A stretch of 64,000 nucleotides of DNA from Deinococcus actinosclerus (lineage in GTDB: Bacteria > Deinococcota > Deinococci > Deinococcales > Deinococcaceae), in NCBI RefSeq assembly GCF_001507665.1, contig NZ_CP013910.1, forward strand, positions 1,363,501 through 1,427,500, written 5' to 3'. Under the pieces are notes generated by a model. That model ran no database searches. It saw only the letters and a list, made by a program, of their open reading frames with translations, and had not been told where the DNA came from. The stretch's first letter is position 1. Each line of letters opens with the position of its first letter. Shown here one piece after another: positions 52,008 to 63,244 of this stretch. The position numbers and the translations under genes were made by a program.

Positions 52008-53656
52008 ATGCCCCACCACACCGAACTCATCGCCGCCCTGGCCATCGGCCTCACCCTGGCCTTCTTCGGCGGGCTCCTCGCCACCCGCCTGCGCCTGCCC
52101 CCCTGGTGGGCTACCTGCTCGCCGGGATCGCCGTCGGGCCCTTCACCCCCGGCTTCGTCGCCGACGCCCACATCGCCGCGCAGCTCTCGGAGATCGGCGT
52201 GATCCTGCTGATGTTCGGCGTCGGCCTGCACTTCTCGATCCAGGACCTGCTCGCCGTGCGCCGCATCGCCATTCCCGGCGCGCTCGTGCAGATCGTGGTC
52301 GCCACGCTGCTGGGTCTGGGCGCCGCGCACCTGTGGGGCTGGCCCCTCGGCCAGGGCCTCGTGTTCGGTCTGGCGCTGTCGGTCGCCAGCACCGTCGTGC
52401 TCCTGCGCGCCCTGGAGGAACGCGGCACGCTCGGCACGCCCAGCGGACAGATCGCGGTGGGCTGGCTGGTCGTGGAGGACCTCGTGATGGTGCTGGCCCT
52501 GGTGCTGCTGCCGGCCCTGGCGCCCCTGCTGCGGGGCGGCGGCCCGCTGGACGTCGGCGAGATCGCCCTGTCCCTGGGTGTCACGCTCGGCAAGGTCGCG
52601 CTGTTCGTCGCGCTGATGATGATCGCGGGCCGCCGCTTCGTGCCCTGGCTCCTGACCCGCGTCGCCCGGCTCGGCTCGCGGGAACTGTTCACGCTGGCGG
52701 TCCTGGGCACCGCGCTGGGTATCGCCTACGGCGCCGGCGTCCTGTTCGACGTGTCCTTCGCCCTGGGCGCGTTCCTGGCCGGGGTGGTCGCCAGCGAGAG
52801 CAAGTTCAGCCAGCAGGCCGCCGAGGACGCCCTGCCCTTCCAGGACGCCTTCGCGGTGCTGTTCTTCGTGGCGGTGGGCATGCTGTTCAACCCGGCCGTG
52901 CTGCTCGACGCGCCCCTGCTCGTCATCGGCACCGCGCTGATCATCATGCTCGGCAAGACCCTGGCGGCGTTCCTGATCGTCCGCCTGCTCCGCTACCCGG
53001 TCACGACCGCGCTGACCGTCGCCTTCTCGCTGGCGCAGATCGGGGAATTCTCGTTCATCCTCGCCACGCTGGGCCGCGACCTGAACCTGCTCACCGCGCA
53101 GGGGCAGAACCTGATCCTGGCCGGCGCGATCATCTCGATCACCCTCAACCCCTTCCTGTTCCGCGCCATTCCAACCCTGCAGCGCTGGCTGGGGGCTGAT
53201 CCGGTCCCCGCGGCCCCCGACGCCACGCCCCTGCCGCTGCGGGAGCACGCCCTGCTGATCGGGCACGGCCGCGTGGGACAGCTGACCGCGCAGGCGCTGC
53301 GCGGCCAGAGCACCCCCCTCGCCGTGATCGAGCAGGACGAGGACCGCGCCGCCGCCCTGCGCGCCCAGGGCACCCCCGTCATCCAGGGGGACGCCACCCG
53401 CCCCGACACGCTCCGGCAGGCGGCCGCCGAACACGCCAGCGTGGTCGTGATCGCCACGCCGGACGCCATCCAGACCACGCTGATCATGGAACAGGTGCGC
53501 GCCCTGAACCCGGACGTCCACGTGATCGTCCGCACCCACGACGAGCACACCCGGGACGCCCTGCACGAACTGGGGGCCAGCGAGGTCCTGTACGGCGAGC
53601 ACCAGCTGGGCCTCGCCATGGGCGAGCGGGCCCGGAGCGCCCTGCTGAACCCGTGA
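52008..53656 (+). pseudogene. Kef-type cation:proton antiporter with TrkA-N domain, split by a one-base frameshift
   Basis: The first frame (MPHHTELIAALAIGLTLAFF, ending LRLPP) and the frame opening at GYLLAGIAVGPFTPGF are consecutive parts of a CPA2 antiporter of about 549 residues. The shift is at the C6 run 52098-52103; one added C restores LPPLVGYLLAG. The rest has 12 or so membrane helices and a C-terminal Rossmann TrkA-N domain (LLIGHGRVGQLTAQAL, GDATRPDTL). Relatives such as YbaL and KefB exchange K+ or Na+ for H+ under nucleotide or thiol control. It follows the RHH-like gene with a GGAGG site. It is very probably intact in life. Confidence 0.75.
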
Positions 53657-53794
53657 CCGCCGCTGCCTGACCACTCCCCCGGCCCGGCCAGGATGGACGA
53701 CCTGCAGTCCACCCTGGCCGGGTCACGTTGATCGGCGCGCCTGTGACGGCCCCGGCCGAGCGCCGCTAGGGGGTGCAGCCCGGGTGGGCGCGCC

Positions 53795-53938
53795 TCAGTG
53801 CAGTTCGTGCAGCACGGCCGCCAGCAGCAGCACGTTGAGGCACAGCAGGATGTTCGAGAGCGGCACCACCCACCCGCCGTCGACACCTGCGGTCGCCCGC
53901 CGCGCTGCTTTGCGTTTCACACGACGTTTCCGGGCCAT
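53795..53938 (-). CDS. Small basic single-span membrane protein
   Basis: This 47-residue frame begins with a very basic stretch (MARKRRVKRKAARRA), then GVDGGWVVPL and one hydrophobic helix (NILLCLNVLLLAAVLHEL). Positive-inside topology would leave the basic end in the cytoplasm. The ATG is at 53938 and the TGA at 53797-53795. TACCTT lies 9 nt upstream as a possible -10 box. The clear design argues for a real gene, but there is no family match in memory. It lies between the antiporter and purB. Confidence 0.5.
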   Translation of the reverse strand: MARKRRVKRKAARRATAGVDGGWVVPLSNILLCLNVLLLAAVLHELH

Positions 53939-54085
53939 TGGGCCGCGAAGGTATCATCTGAAGTGCGGCTGGAACGAGAAAAATCATGCAAATGCCCCCG
54001 CCGGGGGCACCTGCGCCCCGTGTGGGACGGCGTCAAGCAGGCGGGGCGGGGGAGACCTGCGCCTCCACCCGCCCCGCCCGGCTGG

Positions 54086-55393
<1,308 letters not shown>

Positions 55394-55401
55394 GGTTTTC
55401 C

Positions 55402-55407
55402 AGCGTA
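55402..55407 (-). promoter_or_regulatory. -10 box of purB
   Basis: TACGCT is followed by 8 nt and then the GTG at 55393, supporting a non-ATG leaderless start. Confidence 0.5.
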
Positions 55408-55631
55408 CCACCCCCCCGTCACGCCCCGGCGCGCGGTGTCCAGCCGGCCCTGCGGGAGAGGCGGCGCGTCCCCTCTGGCCGGCGGGCACCAGCCTCCGGC
55501 GGGACTGCCCCCGATTGGTGGGACAGGCGCGAACTTTTTCGTGTTCACAGCTTCCAGTCAGGTTCGCGGCGCACACTGCGGACGTTGTTCCAATTCACGG
55601 TGACCCTGCCGCCACTGCCAGAGGAGGCTCC

Positions 55632-56186
55632 ATGAACCGTACCCTGATCGTCACCCTGACCGCCCTGACCCTGGGCACCGCAACCCCGGGCACCGCCGCC
55701 CTTGCCGAGGACGCCGCGACGACCGTGACCCTGCCCGGCACCGTCACCACCAGCGTGAAGGACGCCTGGGCCGCCTTCGCCACGGCCGGCGGGACGGCCG
55801 AACTGCTCGGCGCGGACGGCAGCGTCCTCGGCACCCTGAACGCGGACGGCACCGTCAGCCTGACCGGCACGGCGACCCTCGGGGACGTCCGGAGCGTCCG
55901 CCTGACCCCCGCCACCGGCGAGGCCATCACCGTGAACGTCACCCGTGACCTCAGCCGACCCGGCGCGATCAAGATCGAGTACACCGACGCCCGCGGCCGC
56001 ACCCAGTCCCTGCCGCTCCCGGCGGTCGTGAACCGCCTGAAGGCCGCCGCGCCTGCCGGTGAGGACAGCGGCGACACCGACGAGAGCGGCGACGACAAGG
56101 GCGCTGGCGACAAGGGCAAGGGCAAGGACGACCAGGGTGAGAAGGGCGGGAAACCCAGCACCACCCCCGGCAAGGGCCGACCCTGA
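55632..56186 (+). CDS. Secreted protein with Lys/Asp/Gly-rich tail
   Basis: The 184-residue protein has a signal peptide (LIVTLTALTLGTATPGTAALA), a compact domain of about 100 residues (TVSLTGTATLGDVRSVRLT; ITVNVTRDLSRPGAIKIEY) and a highly charged, probably disordered C-terminus (SGDDKGAGDKGKGKDDQGEK). I know no family. The ATG at 55632 follows GAGGAGG. Divergent from purB and upstream of the YcaQ-type gene, with no evident functional link. Confidence 0.7.
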   Translation: MNRTLIVTLTALTLGTATPGTAALAEDAATTVTLPGTVTTSVKDAWAAFATAGGTAELLGADGSVLGTLNADGTVSLTGTATLGDVRSVRLTPATGEAITVNVTRDLSRPGAIKIEYTDARGRTQSLPLPAVVNRLKAAAPAGEDSGDTDESGDDKGAGDKGKGKDDQGEKGGKPSTTPGKGRP

Positions 56187-56251
56187 GCTGAAGGCGGTCC
56201 TCGGGTGGCGGGACGGTCCAGTCGGGGCGTCCCGCCACCTGTGTCCTGCGC

Positions 56252-56257
56252 TAGCCT
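56252..56257 (+). promoter_or_regulatory. -10 box of the YcaQ-type gene
   Basis: TAGCCT is followed by 6 nt and then the ATG at 56264. Confidence 0.6.
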
Positions 56258-56263
56258 GACCGC

Positions 56264-57394
56264 ATGAGCCTCACGCCCGCCGACCTGCGCGCCGCCGCGC
56301 TGCGCACCCTGGCCCCCGCGCCGGACGTGCAGGCCGCCCTGAGCCGCCTGGGCTTCGTGCAGGCCGACCCGATCCGCGCGCCCGCCCGCGCGCAGGACCT
56401 GACCCTGATGGCCCGCGTGAAGGACTACCGCGCCGGGGACCTCGAGCGGCTGTACCCCACGCTGGACGCCGAGGAGGACATCATCCCCAACTACGGGTTC
56501 GTGACGCGGGACGTGCAGCGCCTCCTGCACCCGCGCGAGGTGCCCGAAACGCGCGTGGAACGCGAACATCCCGGCCTGATCGCGGACGTCCGCGCCGTGC
56601 TGCACGAGCGGGGTGAGGTGCACCCCCGCGACGTGATCGCCGCGCTGGGCGCCCGGCGCGCCTCGAACTACTGGGGCGGGAACAGTCAGGCGACCACCCG
56701 CGCGCTCGACGCCCTGCACTACCGGGGCGAGGCGCGGATCGTGCGCCGCGACGGTGGCGTGCGCGTGTACGGGCTGGTCCCGCACCTGGACGCCCTGCGG
56801 GCCGATCCGCTCCCCACCCCGGACCGCCTGCGTGGGGTCGTGCACCTGCTCGCGCGGCTGTACGGTCCGCTGCCGGAGGCCAGCCTGCGCTACCTGACCA
56901 GTCTGTCCGGCTACGGCCTCCCGCACCTGCGCGCGGACCTGCGCAGCTCACTGCGGGACGCCCTGAAGGGCGAACTGGAGGGCGCCCGCGTGGACGGCGT
57001 GCCCTACGTGTGGGCACCGGGCGGGCATCCCGGTGACGCCGTGGCCCCGCGCGGCGTGCGGATCGTGAACCCCTTCGATCCGCTGGTGTGGGACCGCCGC
57101 CGCTTCGAGCACCTGCACGGCTGGGCGTACCGCTTCGAGGCCTACACGCCCGCCCCGAAGCGCACCATGGGGTACTACGCGCTGCCGCTGCTGCACGCGG
57201 GCCGCGCGGTCGGCTGGGCGAACCTGAGCGTCGGCGGCCTGAGTGTGGGCAGCGGCATCCTGAATGCCGAGATCGGTCTGCGGCCCGGCGTGCGGCGCAC
57301 CGCCACGTTCGCGGCCGCGCTGGACCGCGAACTGGACCGCCACCGCGCGTTCCTGAACGCCGCTCAGGTCGCGGTGTCGTTCGACCACGCCTGA
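56264..57394 (+). CDS. YcaQ/AlkX-type DNA glycosylase (winged-helix, HTH_42)
   Basis: The 376-residue protein belongs to the HTH_42 family, whose members unhook interstrand DNA cross-links and remove bulky N7-alkyl purines. The catalytic-type QxD motif is visible as Gln33-Ala-Asp35 in GFVQADPI, the YcaQ (AlkX) variant rather than the QxQ of AlkZ. YWGGNSQATTRALDALHYRGE and the C-terminal RPGVRRTATFAAALDREL are also typical. Such repair suits a Deinococcus. The ATG is set by a leaderless -10 box. Its 3' end overlaps the convergent phosphotransferase gene by 31 bp. Confidence 0.88.
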   Translation: MSLTPADLRAAALRTLAPAPDVQAALSRLGFVQADPIRAPARAQDLTLMARVKDYRAGDLERLYPTLDAEEDIIPNYGFVTRDVQRLLHPREVPETRVEREHPGLIADVRAVLHERGEVHPRDVIAALGARRASNYWGGNSQATTRALDALHYRGEARIVRRDGGVRVYGLVPHLDALRADPLPTPDRLRGVVHLLARLYGPLPEASLRYLTSLSGYGLPHLRADLRSSLRDALKGELEGARVDGVPYVWAPGGHPGDAVAPRGVRIVNPFDPLVWDRRRFEHLHGWAYRFEAYTPAPKRTMGYYALPLLHAGRAVGWANLSVGGLSVGSGILNAEIGLRPGVRRTATFAAALDRELDRHRAFLNAAQVAVSFDHA

Positions 57395-58380
57395 GCGGCG
57401 CGCTCCAGCGCCTCCGCCACGCCACCCGCCCCCGCAGACTTGCGCCGCAGGGTCTGCCGGGCGGTGGACAGCAGATTCAGGGCCAGCCCCGCCCGTTCCT
57501 GCGCCCGCAGCGCCGCCGGGGACAGGGGAAGCCCCGCCTGGGCCAGCGCGTCCGCGTAGACCGCCCGCAGGTCATCACCCAGCCGCGCGCGTTCACCGGC
57601 ATCCAGCCGCAGCGCCAGCAGGTGTGCCAGATCCTCGCCCGGCACGCTGGGATGCACCTGCCCGTAATCGATCAGGACTGGCGTCCCATCTGCGCGCGAC
57701 CACAGCACCTGCCCCGCGTGAATATCCCCGTGCACCAGCGTCCAGACCGGGGCGCCGCGCAGCAGCGCCGGAAGGGCCTGCGCGGCGTCCAGCAGGGCGT
57801 CCCGCTGCGCGGCAGGCAGGGCCAGCACCCGGGAATCGTCCAGCAGGCCCCGGACGTGATGGCGGTTCGCGACGTGCTCAGGGCGCCACACCCATTCCCC
57901 GCTCAGCGCCGCGCGGCCCGGCCCGGCCCAGTAGGCGTGCAGGGCCGCCAGCAGCCGCACCACGTCCCGCAGGCCCTCCTGACGCGCCGCGTCGTCCGTG
58001 AAGAACCCCCAGCCGGTCGTCGCGTCCGTCAGGTCCCGCATGAGCAGATGCGCCAGCGGCCGCTCGGGGCTGCGGGCCGCGTGCAGCAGCGGCGCGTACG
58101 GCACCGGGCAGCCCGGTGCGAGGTCGCGCAGGTAGGTTGCCTCCCGCTCCAGGCGCACGGCGGCCCGCGCGTCCCGCCACCCGGCCGGGAGGTACTTCAG
58201 GAACAGCGGCCCACCCGCCGACGCGTAACGGGCAAAGGCCGCGCCCTCACCCACCCACGATTCCCGCAGCCGCGCGCCGGGAAACTGCGCCCGCAGCGTG
58301 CGAGGCCACACGCGGGCGTCCACCGCCACCTCGCCGGACGGGGCGCGCAGGGCGTCTCGCAGCAGCGCGCCCAGCCCCAT
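57364..58380 (-). CDS. Aminoglycoside phosphotransferase-like small-molecule kinase
   Basis: The 338-residue protein has a kinase-like fold: a glycine-poor N-lobe (GPLFLKYLP, with a Lys) and the catalytic loop LVHGDIHAGQVLW followed by LIDYGQVHPS as the DFG equivalent. In the HGDxxxxN motif the Asn is replaced by Gln. The family phosphorylates choline, homoserine, methylthioribose or sugars as well as drugs; no substrate is evident. The ATG at 58380 overlaps the stop of the upstream His-rich gene (TGATG), implying coupling. It overlaps the YcaQ-type gene at the 3' end. Confidence 0.82.
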   Translation of the reverse strand: MGLGALLRDALRAPSGEVAVDARVWPRTLRAQFPGARLRESWVGEGAAFARYASAGGPLFLKYLPAGWRDARAAVRLEREATYLRDLAPGCPVPYAPLLHAARSPERPLAHLLMRDLTDATTGWGFFTDDAARQEGLRDVVRLLAALHAYWAGPGRAALSGEWVWRPEHVANRHHVRGLLDDSRVLALPAAQRDALLDAAQALPALLRGAPVWTLVHGDIHAGQVLWSRADGTPVLIDYGQVHPSVPGEDLAHLLALRLDAGERARLGDDLRAVYADALAQAGLPLSPAALRAQERAGLALNLLSTARQTLRRKSAGAGGVAEALERAAQAWSNDTAT

Positions 58381-58616
58381 CAGCTCAACAGGGACACGAG
58401 GCCCAGCAGCGACCCGCCCGCCAGCGCCGCTCCCACCACGAACACGCCCAGGCAGCCCAGCGGCCCCCGGCGGCGCGCGCGGAAATGCCCGCCCTGCCCG
58501 TAGTGGTGCCGGTGCCCGTGACTGAACGACGAGCGGCTGTGGTGCCCCAGGAACCCGCCCCGGTGCCCGTGCCCGCTGCGACTGAAGGAAAACGATCCGA
58601 TCGAGAATCCACTCAT
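58380..58616 (-). CDS. Small His-rich membrane protein
   Basis: The 78 residues start with a Ser/Phe/His-rich part (SRSGHGHRGGFLGHHSRSS, then HGHRHHYGQGGH) and an Arg cluster, and end with one membrane helix (LGCLGVFVVGAALAGGSLL). The His residues could bind metal such as Zn, Ni or Co. The ATG at 58616 is preferred over an in-frame GTG at 58625. The stop overlaps the start of the phosphotransferase gene (TGATG). The family is unknown; codon use and the coupled overlap argue for a real gene. Confidence 0.6.
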   Translation of the reverse strand: MSGFSIGSFSFSRSGHGHRGGFLGHHSRSSFSHGHRHHYGQGGHFRARRRGPLGCLGVFVVGAALAGGSLLGLVSLLS

Positions 58617-58720
58617 GCCCTGCACTACGCGGCCCGCAGCCCGAAAGTTGCGGGGCCCAGGCCGCGTCCAGCCAAGCGCGGCCTCCGGGGAACACGCCGG
58701 CGCGTATGATGGGCGCGATC

Positions 58721-60055
<1,335 letters not shown>

Positions 60056-60193
60056 CCCGCAGGTGACCCGGGCGAACAATGCCACAGCACCCTCATGCGC
60101 CCCCGGGGTACACCTGGGGGGGGCGTCAGACGTGCGTCATACGCCCACGCTCAGAATGAGTCCCGAGATCGCATTCCGCCCCGGAGGACGCCC

Positions 60194-60694
60194 ATGAATC
60201 TGCTGCCCCTGTTCCTGATCCTGCTGCCCGGCGCCGCGCTGGCCGCCGCGCCCACCACCCCGAGTCCGGTCAAGCTGACCGCCAGCACCTCAGTCGTCAC
60301 GAAGACCACCAAGGACGGCAAGACCACCGAGACCCTCACGGACGCCAGCCGGGTCGGCGTGGTCCCCGGCACCGTGCTGGAACTCGCGCAGACCTTCCAG
60401 AATGTCAGCGCCCAGAACCTCAGCGGCCTGAAACTGAATCTGCCACTCGACAAGGCCGTCACCTTCCAGAGTGCGTCCTGCACGGTTGCCGGCGTCACGA
60501 CGCTGTACTCCGTGGACGGCAAGACCTTTGCCCAGGCGCCGCTGATGAAAACCGTGACGGTCACCGAGAACGGCAAGCAGGTGCAGAAGCAGGTGGAGGT
60601 CAGGCCCAGCGAGTACCGCAGCGTCCGCTGGGAGTTTGCCACCCTGAAGGCCGGGACGACCGGCCGCTGCGCTGTCCGCGCCGTGGTGCGCTGA
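60194..60694 (+). CDS. Secreted protein of unknown function
   Basis: The 166 residues begin with a signal peptide (LLPLFLILLPGAALA). The mature domain looks like an Ig-fold related to DUF11/CARDB repeats: VVPGTVLELAQTFQNVSAQNL, SGLKLNLPLDKAVTFQSASC and SYRSVRWEFATL-like strands with two Cys. GGAGG precedes the ATG at 60194 by 6 nt. It may be a small surface or periplasmic protein related to the larger DUF11 lipoprotein in this window, which is inference. A hairpin terminator follows. Confidence 0.72.
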   Translation: MNLLPLFLILLPGAALAAAPTTPSPVKLTASTSVVTKTTKDGKTTETLTDASRVGVVPGTVLELAQTFQNVSAQNLSGLKLNLPLDKAVTFQSASCTVAGVTTLYSVDGKTFAQAPLMKTVTVTENGKQVQKQVEVRPSEYRSVRWEFATLKAGTTGRCAVRAVVR

Positions 60695-60716
60695 CCACCG
60701 GGCCCACGCAGCCGAC

Positions 60717-60746
60717 GTCCCCCACACCGCGCTGGTGATGGGGGAC
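60717..60746 (+). terminator. Hairpin after the secreted-protein gene
   Basis: GTCCCCCACACC and GGTGATGGGGGAC pair with one mismatch and a 5-nt loop, 22 nt after the stop. No T-run. Confidence 0.55.
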
Positions 60747-60774
60747 GGCCTCTGTACTGGGGTGGGCAACGGGA

Positions 60775-60808
60775 GGGGGGCGCGCCAGCCGCAGCCGACG
60801 CGCCCCCC
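60775..60808 (-). terminator. Terminator hairpin of rpsT
   Basis: GGGGGGCGCG and CGCGCCCCCC pair perfectly over 10 bp with a 14-nt loop, beginning 11 nt after the S20 gene on the minus strand. Confidence 0.65.
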
Positions 60809-60819
60809 TGGACTGGAGA

Positions 60820-61098
60820 TCAGCCCTGCTGAGCGGCCTTGGCCTTGTTGATGGCCTTGGCCAGGCGGCTCTTCTTGCGGGCCGCGGCGTTCTTGTGCAG
60901 GGTGCTGCCCTTGGCGGCCTTGTCGATCAGGCTCTCGGCGCGGGCCTGCACGGCGGCGCTGTCCTCGGCGCCGGTCTGGGCGGCCACCAGGGCCTTCTTG
61001 CTGAAGGTCTTGATGGTGCTCTTGCGGCTGCGGTTCAGCAGGCGGCGCTTGAGGCTCTGGCGGTGACGTTTCTGGGCGGACTTGTGACGAAGGGCCAT
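60820..61098 (-). CDS. rpsT: 30S ribosomal protein S20
   Basis: S20 is a primary 16S rRNA-binding protein of the small subunit. The 92 residues are Lys/Arg-rich, with the family opening [20 protein letters not shown], the central IKTFSKKA and the C-terminal [18 protein letters not shown]. The ATG at 61098 is chosen for GGAG upstream and the standard N-terminus; a longer frame to 61152 is unsupported. It is monocistronic. Confidence 0.97.
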   Translation of the reverse strand: MALRHKSAQKRHRQSLKRRLLNRSRKSTIKTFSKKALVAAQTGAEDSAAVQARAESLIDKAAKGSTLHKNAAARKKSRLAKAINKAKAAQQG

Positions 61099-61346
61099 GG
61101 TGGTTCTCCTTGTTCTCCCGCCGCCTGTCTGGCGGGTCGGGGCGGTTCCCATGGCGGGAACGCGAGCGTCCGGACCACGGGGGTTCCGGCGCGCCGGGCA
61201 CGGTGCCGTGACCCGGGCCGCTCACCGCGCGCGGTGGGCAACCTGCGCACTATAGCGGCCTGAGGCGCCGCGCGGCAAGTGCGGGCCAGGTGCGGGCGCG
61301 GTGCCGGGGCACCTTCACCTCCTGGCCCACGCGGCATACTGCGCGG

Positions 61347-61913
61347 GTGAGAGCCCGCCGACCCCGCCCCGCCACTCCGGACGCCGGGCCCGAGGCCCGC
61401 CCCGCGCGGCCCCGTGACCCGCAGGAGGAACGCGACGCGCTGCTCGCGTACGCCTTCCGCGCGCTGGGCCAGCGGGCCCTGAGCGCCGCCGAACTGCGCG
61501 GCCGTCTGGAACGCCGCAGCGAGAACCCGGACCTGATCGAGGAGGTCCTCAGGCGCGTGCAGGAACTCGGCTACCAGAACGACGAGCAGGTGGCCCGCAG
61601 CGAGGGCGCCCGCCGGGGCGTGGGCACCATGCGGGTCCGGCAGACCCTCAAGCGGCGCGGCGTGCAGGACAGCCTGATCCAGGAGGTCGTCGAGGCCCGC
61701 GACCCCGACCGCGAGCACGCCGAGGTCCTGACCCTGCTGGAGCGCCGCTGGTCGTCCCTGGCCCGCAAGCGCGACCCACAGGCCAGTGCGTTCGCGTTCC
61801 TGGCCCGGCGCGGGTACACCGGGAACGTCATCTGGCCCGCCCTGCGCGAGTTCATGGCGGGCCGCCCGGTCGAGGAACCCGGCGACGAACCGGACTGGCC
61901 CGAAGAGGACTGA
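61347..61913 (+). CDS. recX: Regulatory protein RecX
   Basis: RecX binds the RecA filament and limits its activity in recombination and SOS control. The 188-residue protein has three tandem three-helix modules after a basic, proline-rich N-terminus: [41 protein letters not shown] and [12 protein letters not shown] with [15 protein letters not shown]. The GTG at 61347 is preferred because CATACT lies 6 nt before it; an in-frame ATG at 61290 has no promoter or ribosome site. recA is not in this window. Confidence 0.88.
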   Translation: MRARRPRPATPDAGPEARPARPRDPQEERDALLAYAFRALGQRALSAAELRGRLERRSENPDLIEEVLRRVQELGYQNDEQVARSEGARRGVGTMRVRQTLKRRGVQDSLIQEVVEARDPDREHAEVLTLLERRWSSLARKRDPQASAFAFLARRGYTGNVIWPALREFMAGRPVEEPGDEPDWPEED

Positions 61914-61937
61914 CAGGCGAGGACTGACCGCCTGGGT

Positions 61938-62870
61938 TCAGGCGTTCAGGAGCCGCACCGCGCCGGGCCGCACCTCGGCCTCCAGTCGGGTGACGGGAGC
62001 GCTCAGGTCACCGTCGAGGTGCACGCGGATGGGGCGGCTCCAGCGGACCGAGACCTGCCGCGCCGCCGCGTGGTGCGCCAGCGGGTGGCCCAGGTGCGTG
62101 CCGCGCAGCACCCGCGCCAGCAGTCCGCTCAGTTGCAGGCGGGTCATGGGGCCGCCCACGACCACGTTCAGCAGACCGTCGCGCACGTCCGACTGGGGGC
62201 TGATCAGGAACCCACCGCCGTAACGGGTACCGTTCATGACCGCCACGATCGGGCTGGGCCCCGCGTACAGCGTCACGCCGTCCGCGTCCACGGTCACGTC
62301 GGCCAGCGCCAGGTCCTTCAGGGTCGCCACCGCCGACCATGCGTAGCGCGCGAACCCCCGCACGCGCGGCGGTACGCCGTCCATGTTGGCGGTCACGTCC
62401 GCGTCGAAGCCCATGCCCAGGCCGTTCAGCAGCGTCCGCTCGGTCACTCGGCCGTCCGCGTGGTACGCCCGCACCGTCAGGGCGTCCACGGCGCGTGGCG
62501 TGAACGCCAGCCGGTCCAGCGCCTCCCCGAACGCGCCCGGTTTCAGGCCCAGCAGCCCCGCGAAGTCGTTCCCGGTGCCCAGCGGCAGGATCGCCAGGGG
62601 CCGCCCGGTGTCCACCACGGCGGGCAGCAGCGCCCCCACCGTGCCGTCCCCTCCCACCGCCATCAGCGCCGTGCCCGCCGGGAGGGCCTGCGCCCGCGCC
62701 AGGGCCAGCGCGGCATTCTCCTCCTGAATCAGGGTGTGGCGCAGCCCCCGCCGGTCCAGTTCGGCGTGCAGCCGCGGCCACTCCCGCGCCGCCAGCCCAC
62801 CCCCCGCATTCGGGTTCAGGACCACAGCCAGTTCCGGAAAGTCCACCGGGCGGGGAGAAGCGTCACTCAC
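61938..62870 (-). CDS. YegS/diacylglycerol kinase-like lipid kinase
   Basis: The 310 residues show the DAGK catalytic signature: [10 protein letters not shown] at the start, [16 protein letters not shown] (GGDGT, about 72-76) and [14 protein letters not shown]. The C-terminal beta-rich half ([23 protein letters not shown]) is also typical. Relatives phosphorylate diacylglycerol, sphingosine-like lipids or phosphatidylglycerol. The GTG at 62870 has TATCCT 9 nt before it. Convergent with recX. Confidence 0.9.
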   Translation of the reverse strand: MSDASPRPVDFPELAVVLNPNAGGGLAAREWPRLHAELDRRGLRHTLIQEENAALALARAQALPAGTALMAVGGDGTVGALLPAVVDTGRPLAILPLGTGNDFAGLLGLKPGAFGEALDRLAFTPRAVDALTVRAYHADGRVTERTLLNGLGMGFDADVTANMDGVPPRVRGFARYAWSAVATLKDLALADVTVDADGVTLYAGPSPIVAVMNGTRYGGGFLISPQSDVRDGLLNVVVGGPMTRLQLSGLLARVLRGTHLGHPLAHHAAARQVSVRWSRPIRVHLDGDLSAPVTRLEAEVRPGAVRLLNA

Positions 62871-62941
62871 GATCCCAGCAGGATAAGGCCTGCGCCTGAT
62901 CCCACCGGCCCGCCTTGACCCGGTTCAGCCGCCGGAGCGGT

Positions 62942-63130
62942 TCACTTCATGTTCGGGTCGTCCTGCAATTTCCGGGCCTCCATCTGCCCGATCAATTGCA
63001 GCCACTCGTCGTCACTCAGGTCGTCCGGGGTGCGGCCACTGGCTTGGAGCAGGTCGCGCATCAGGGCCACCTCGCGGTCGGAACTGGCCTGCTCGCCCAG
63101 CCGGGCACGGATCGCGGTGTCGGAGATCAT
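62942..63130 (-). CDS. Small hypothetical acidic protein
   Basis: The 62-residue frame (MISDTAIRARLGEQ, a helical MRDLLQASGRTPDDLSD segment, LQLIGQMEARKLQDD) is amphipathic and probably all helical. I know no family. The ATG at 63130 has TAGTGT 5 nt before it, close to the leaderless arrangement. It lies between the lipid kinase and mutase genes on the same strand and is separated from the mutase by a terminator. Confidence 0.6.
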   Translation of the reverse strand: MISDTAIRARLGEQASSDREVALMRDLLQASGRTPDDLSDDEWLQLIGQMEARKLQDDPNMK

Positions 63131-63199
63131 GCCGCACACTAGCGCCCGCCCCGCGCGGCGCGCCTTCACGCGGCCACCAGCGTCCCTTCACCAAACAGA

Positions 63200-63227
63200 A
63201 GAGGGAGCCCCTGACGGCGCTCCCTCT
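63200..63227 (-). terminator. Intrinsic terminator of the methylmalonyl-CoA mutase gene
   Basis: AGAGGGAGC and GCTCCCTCT pair perfectly over 9 bp with a 10-nt loop. On the minus strand TCTGTTTGG follows. It lies 18 nt after the mutase stop. Confidence 0.8.
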
Positions 63228-63244
63228 GCGGCGTTGTGGTCCGC

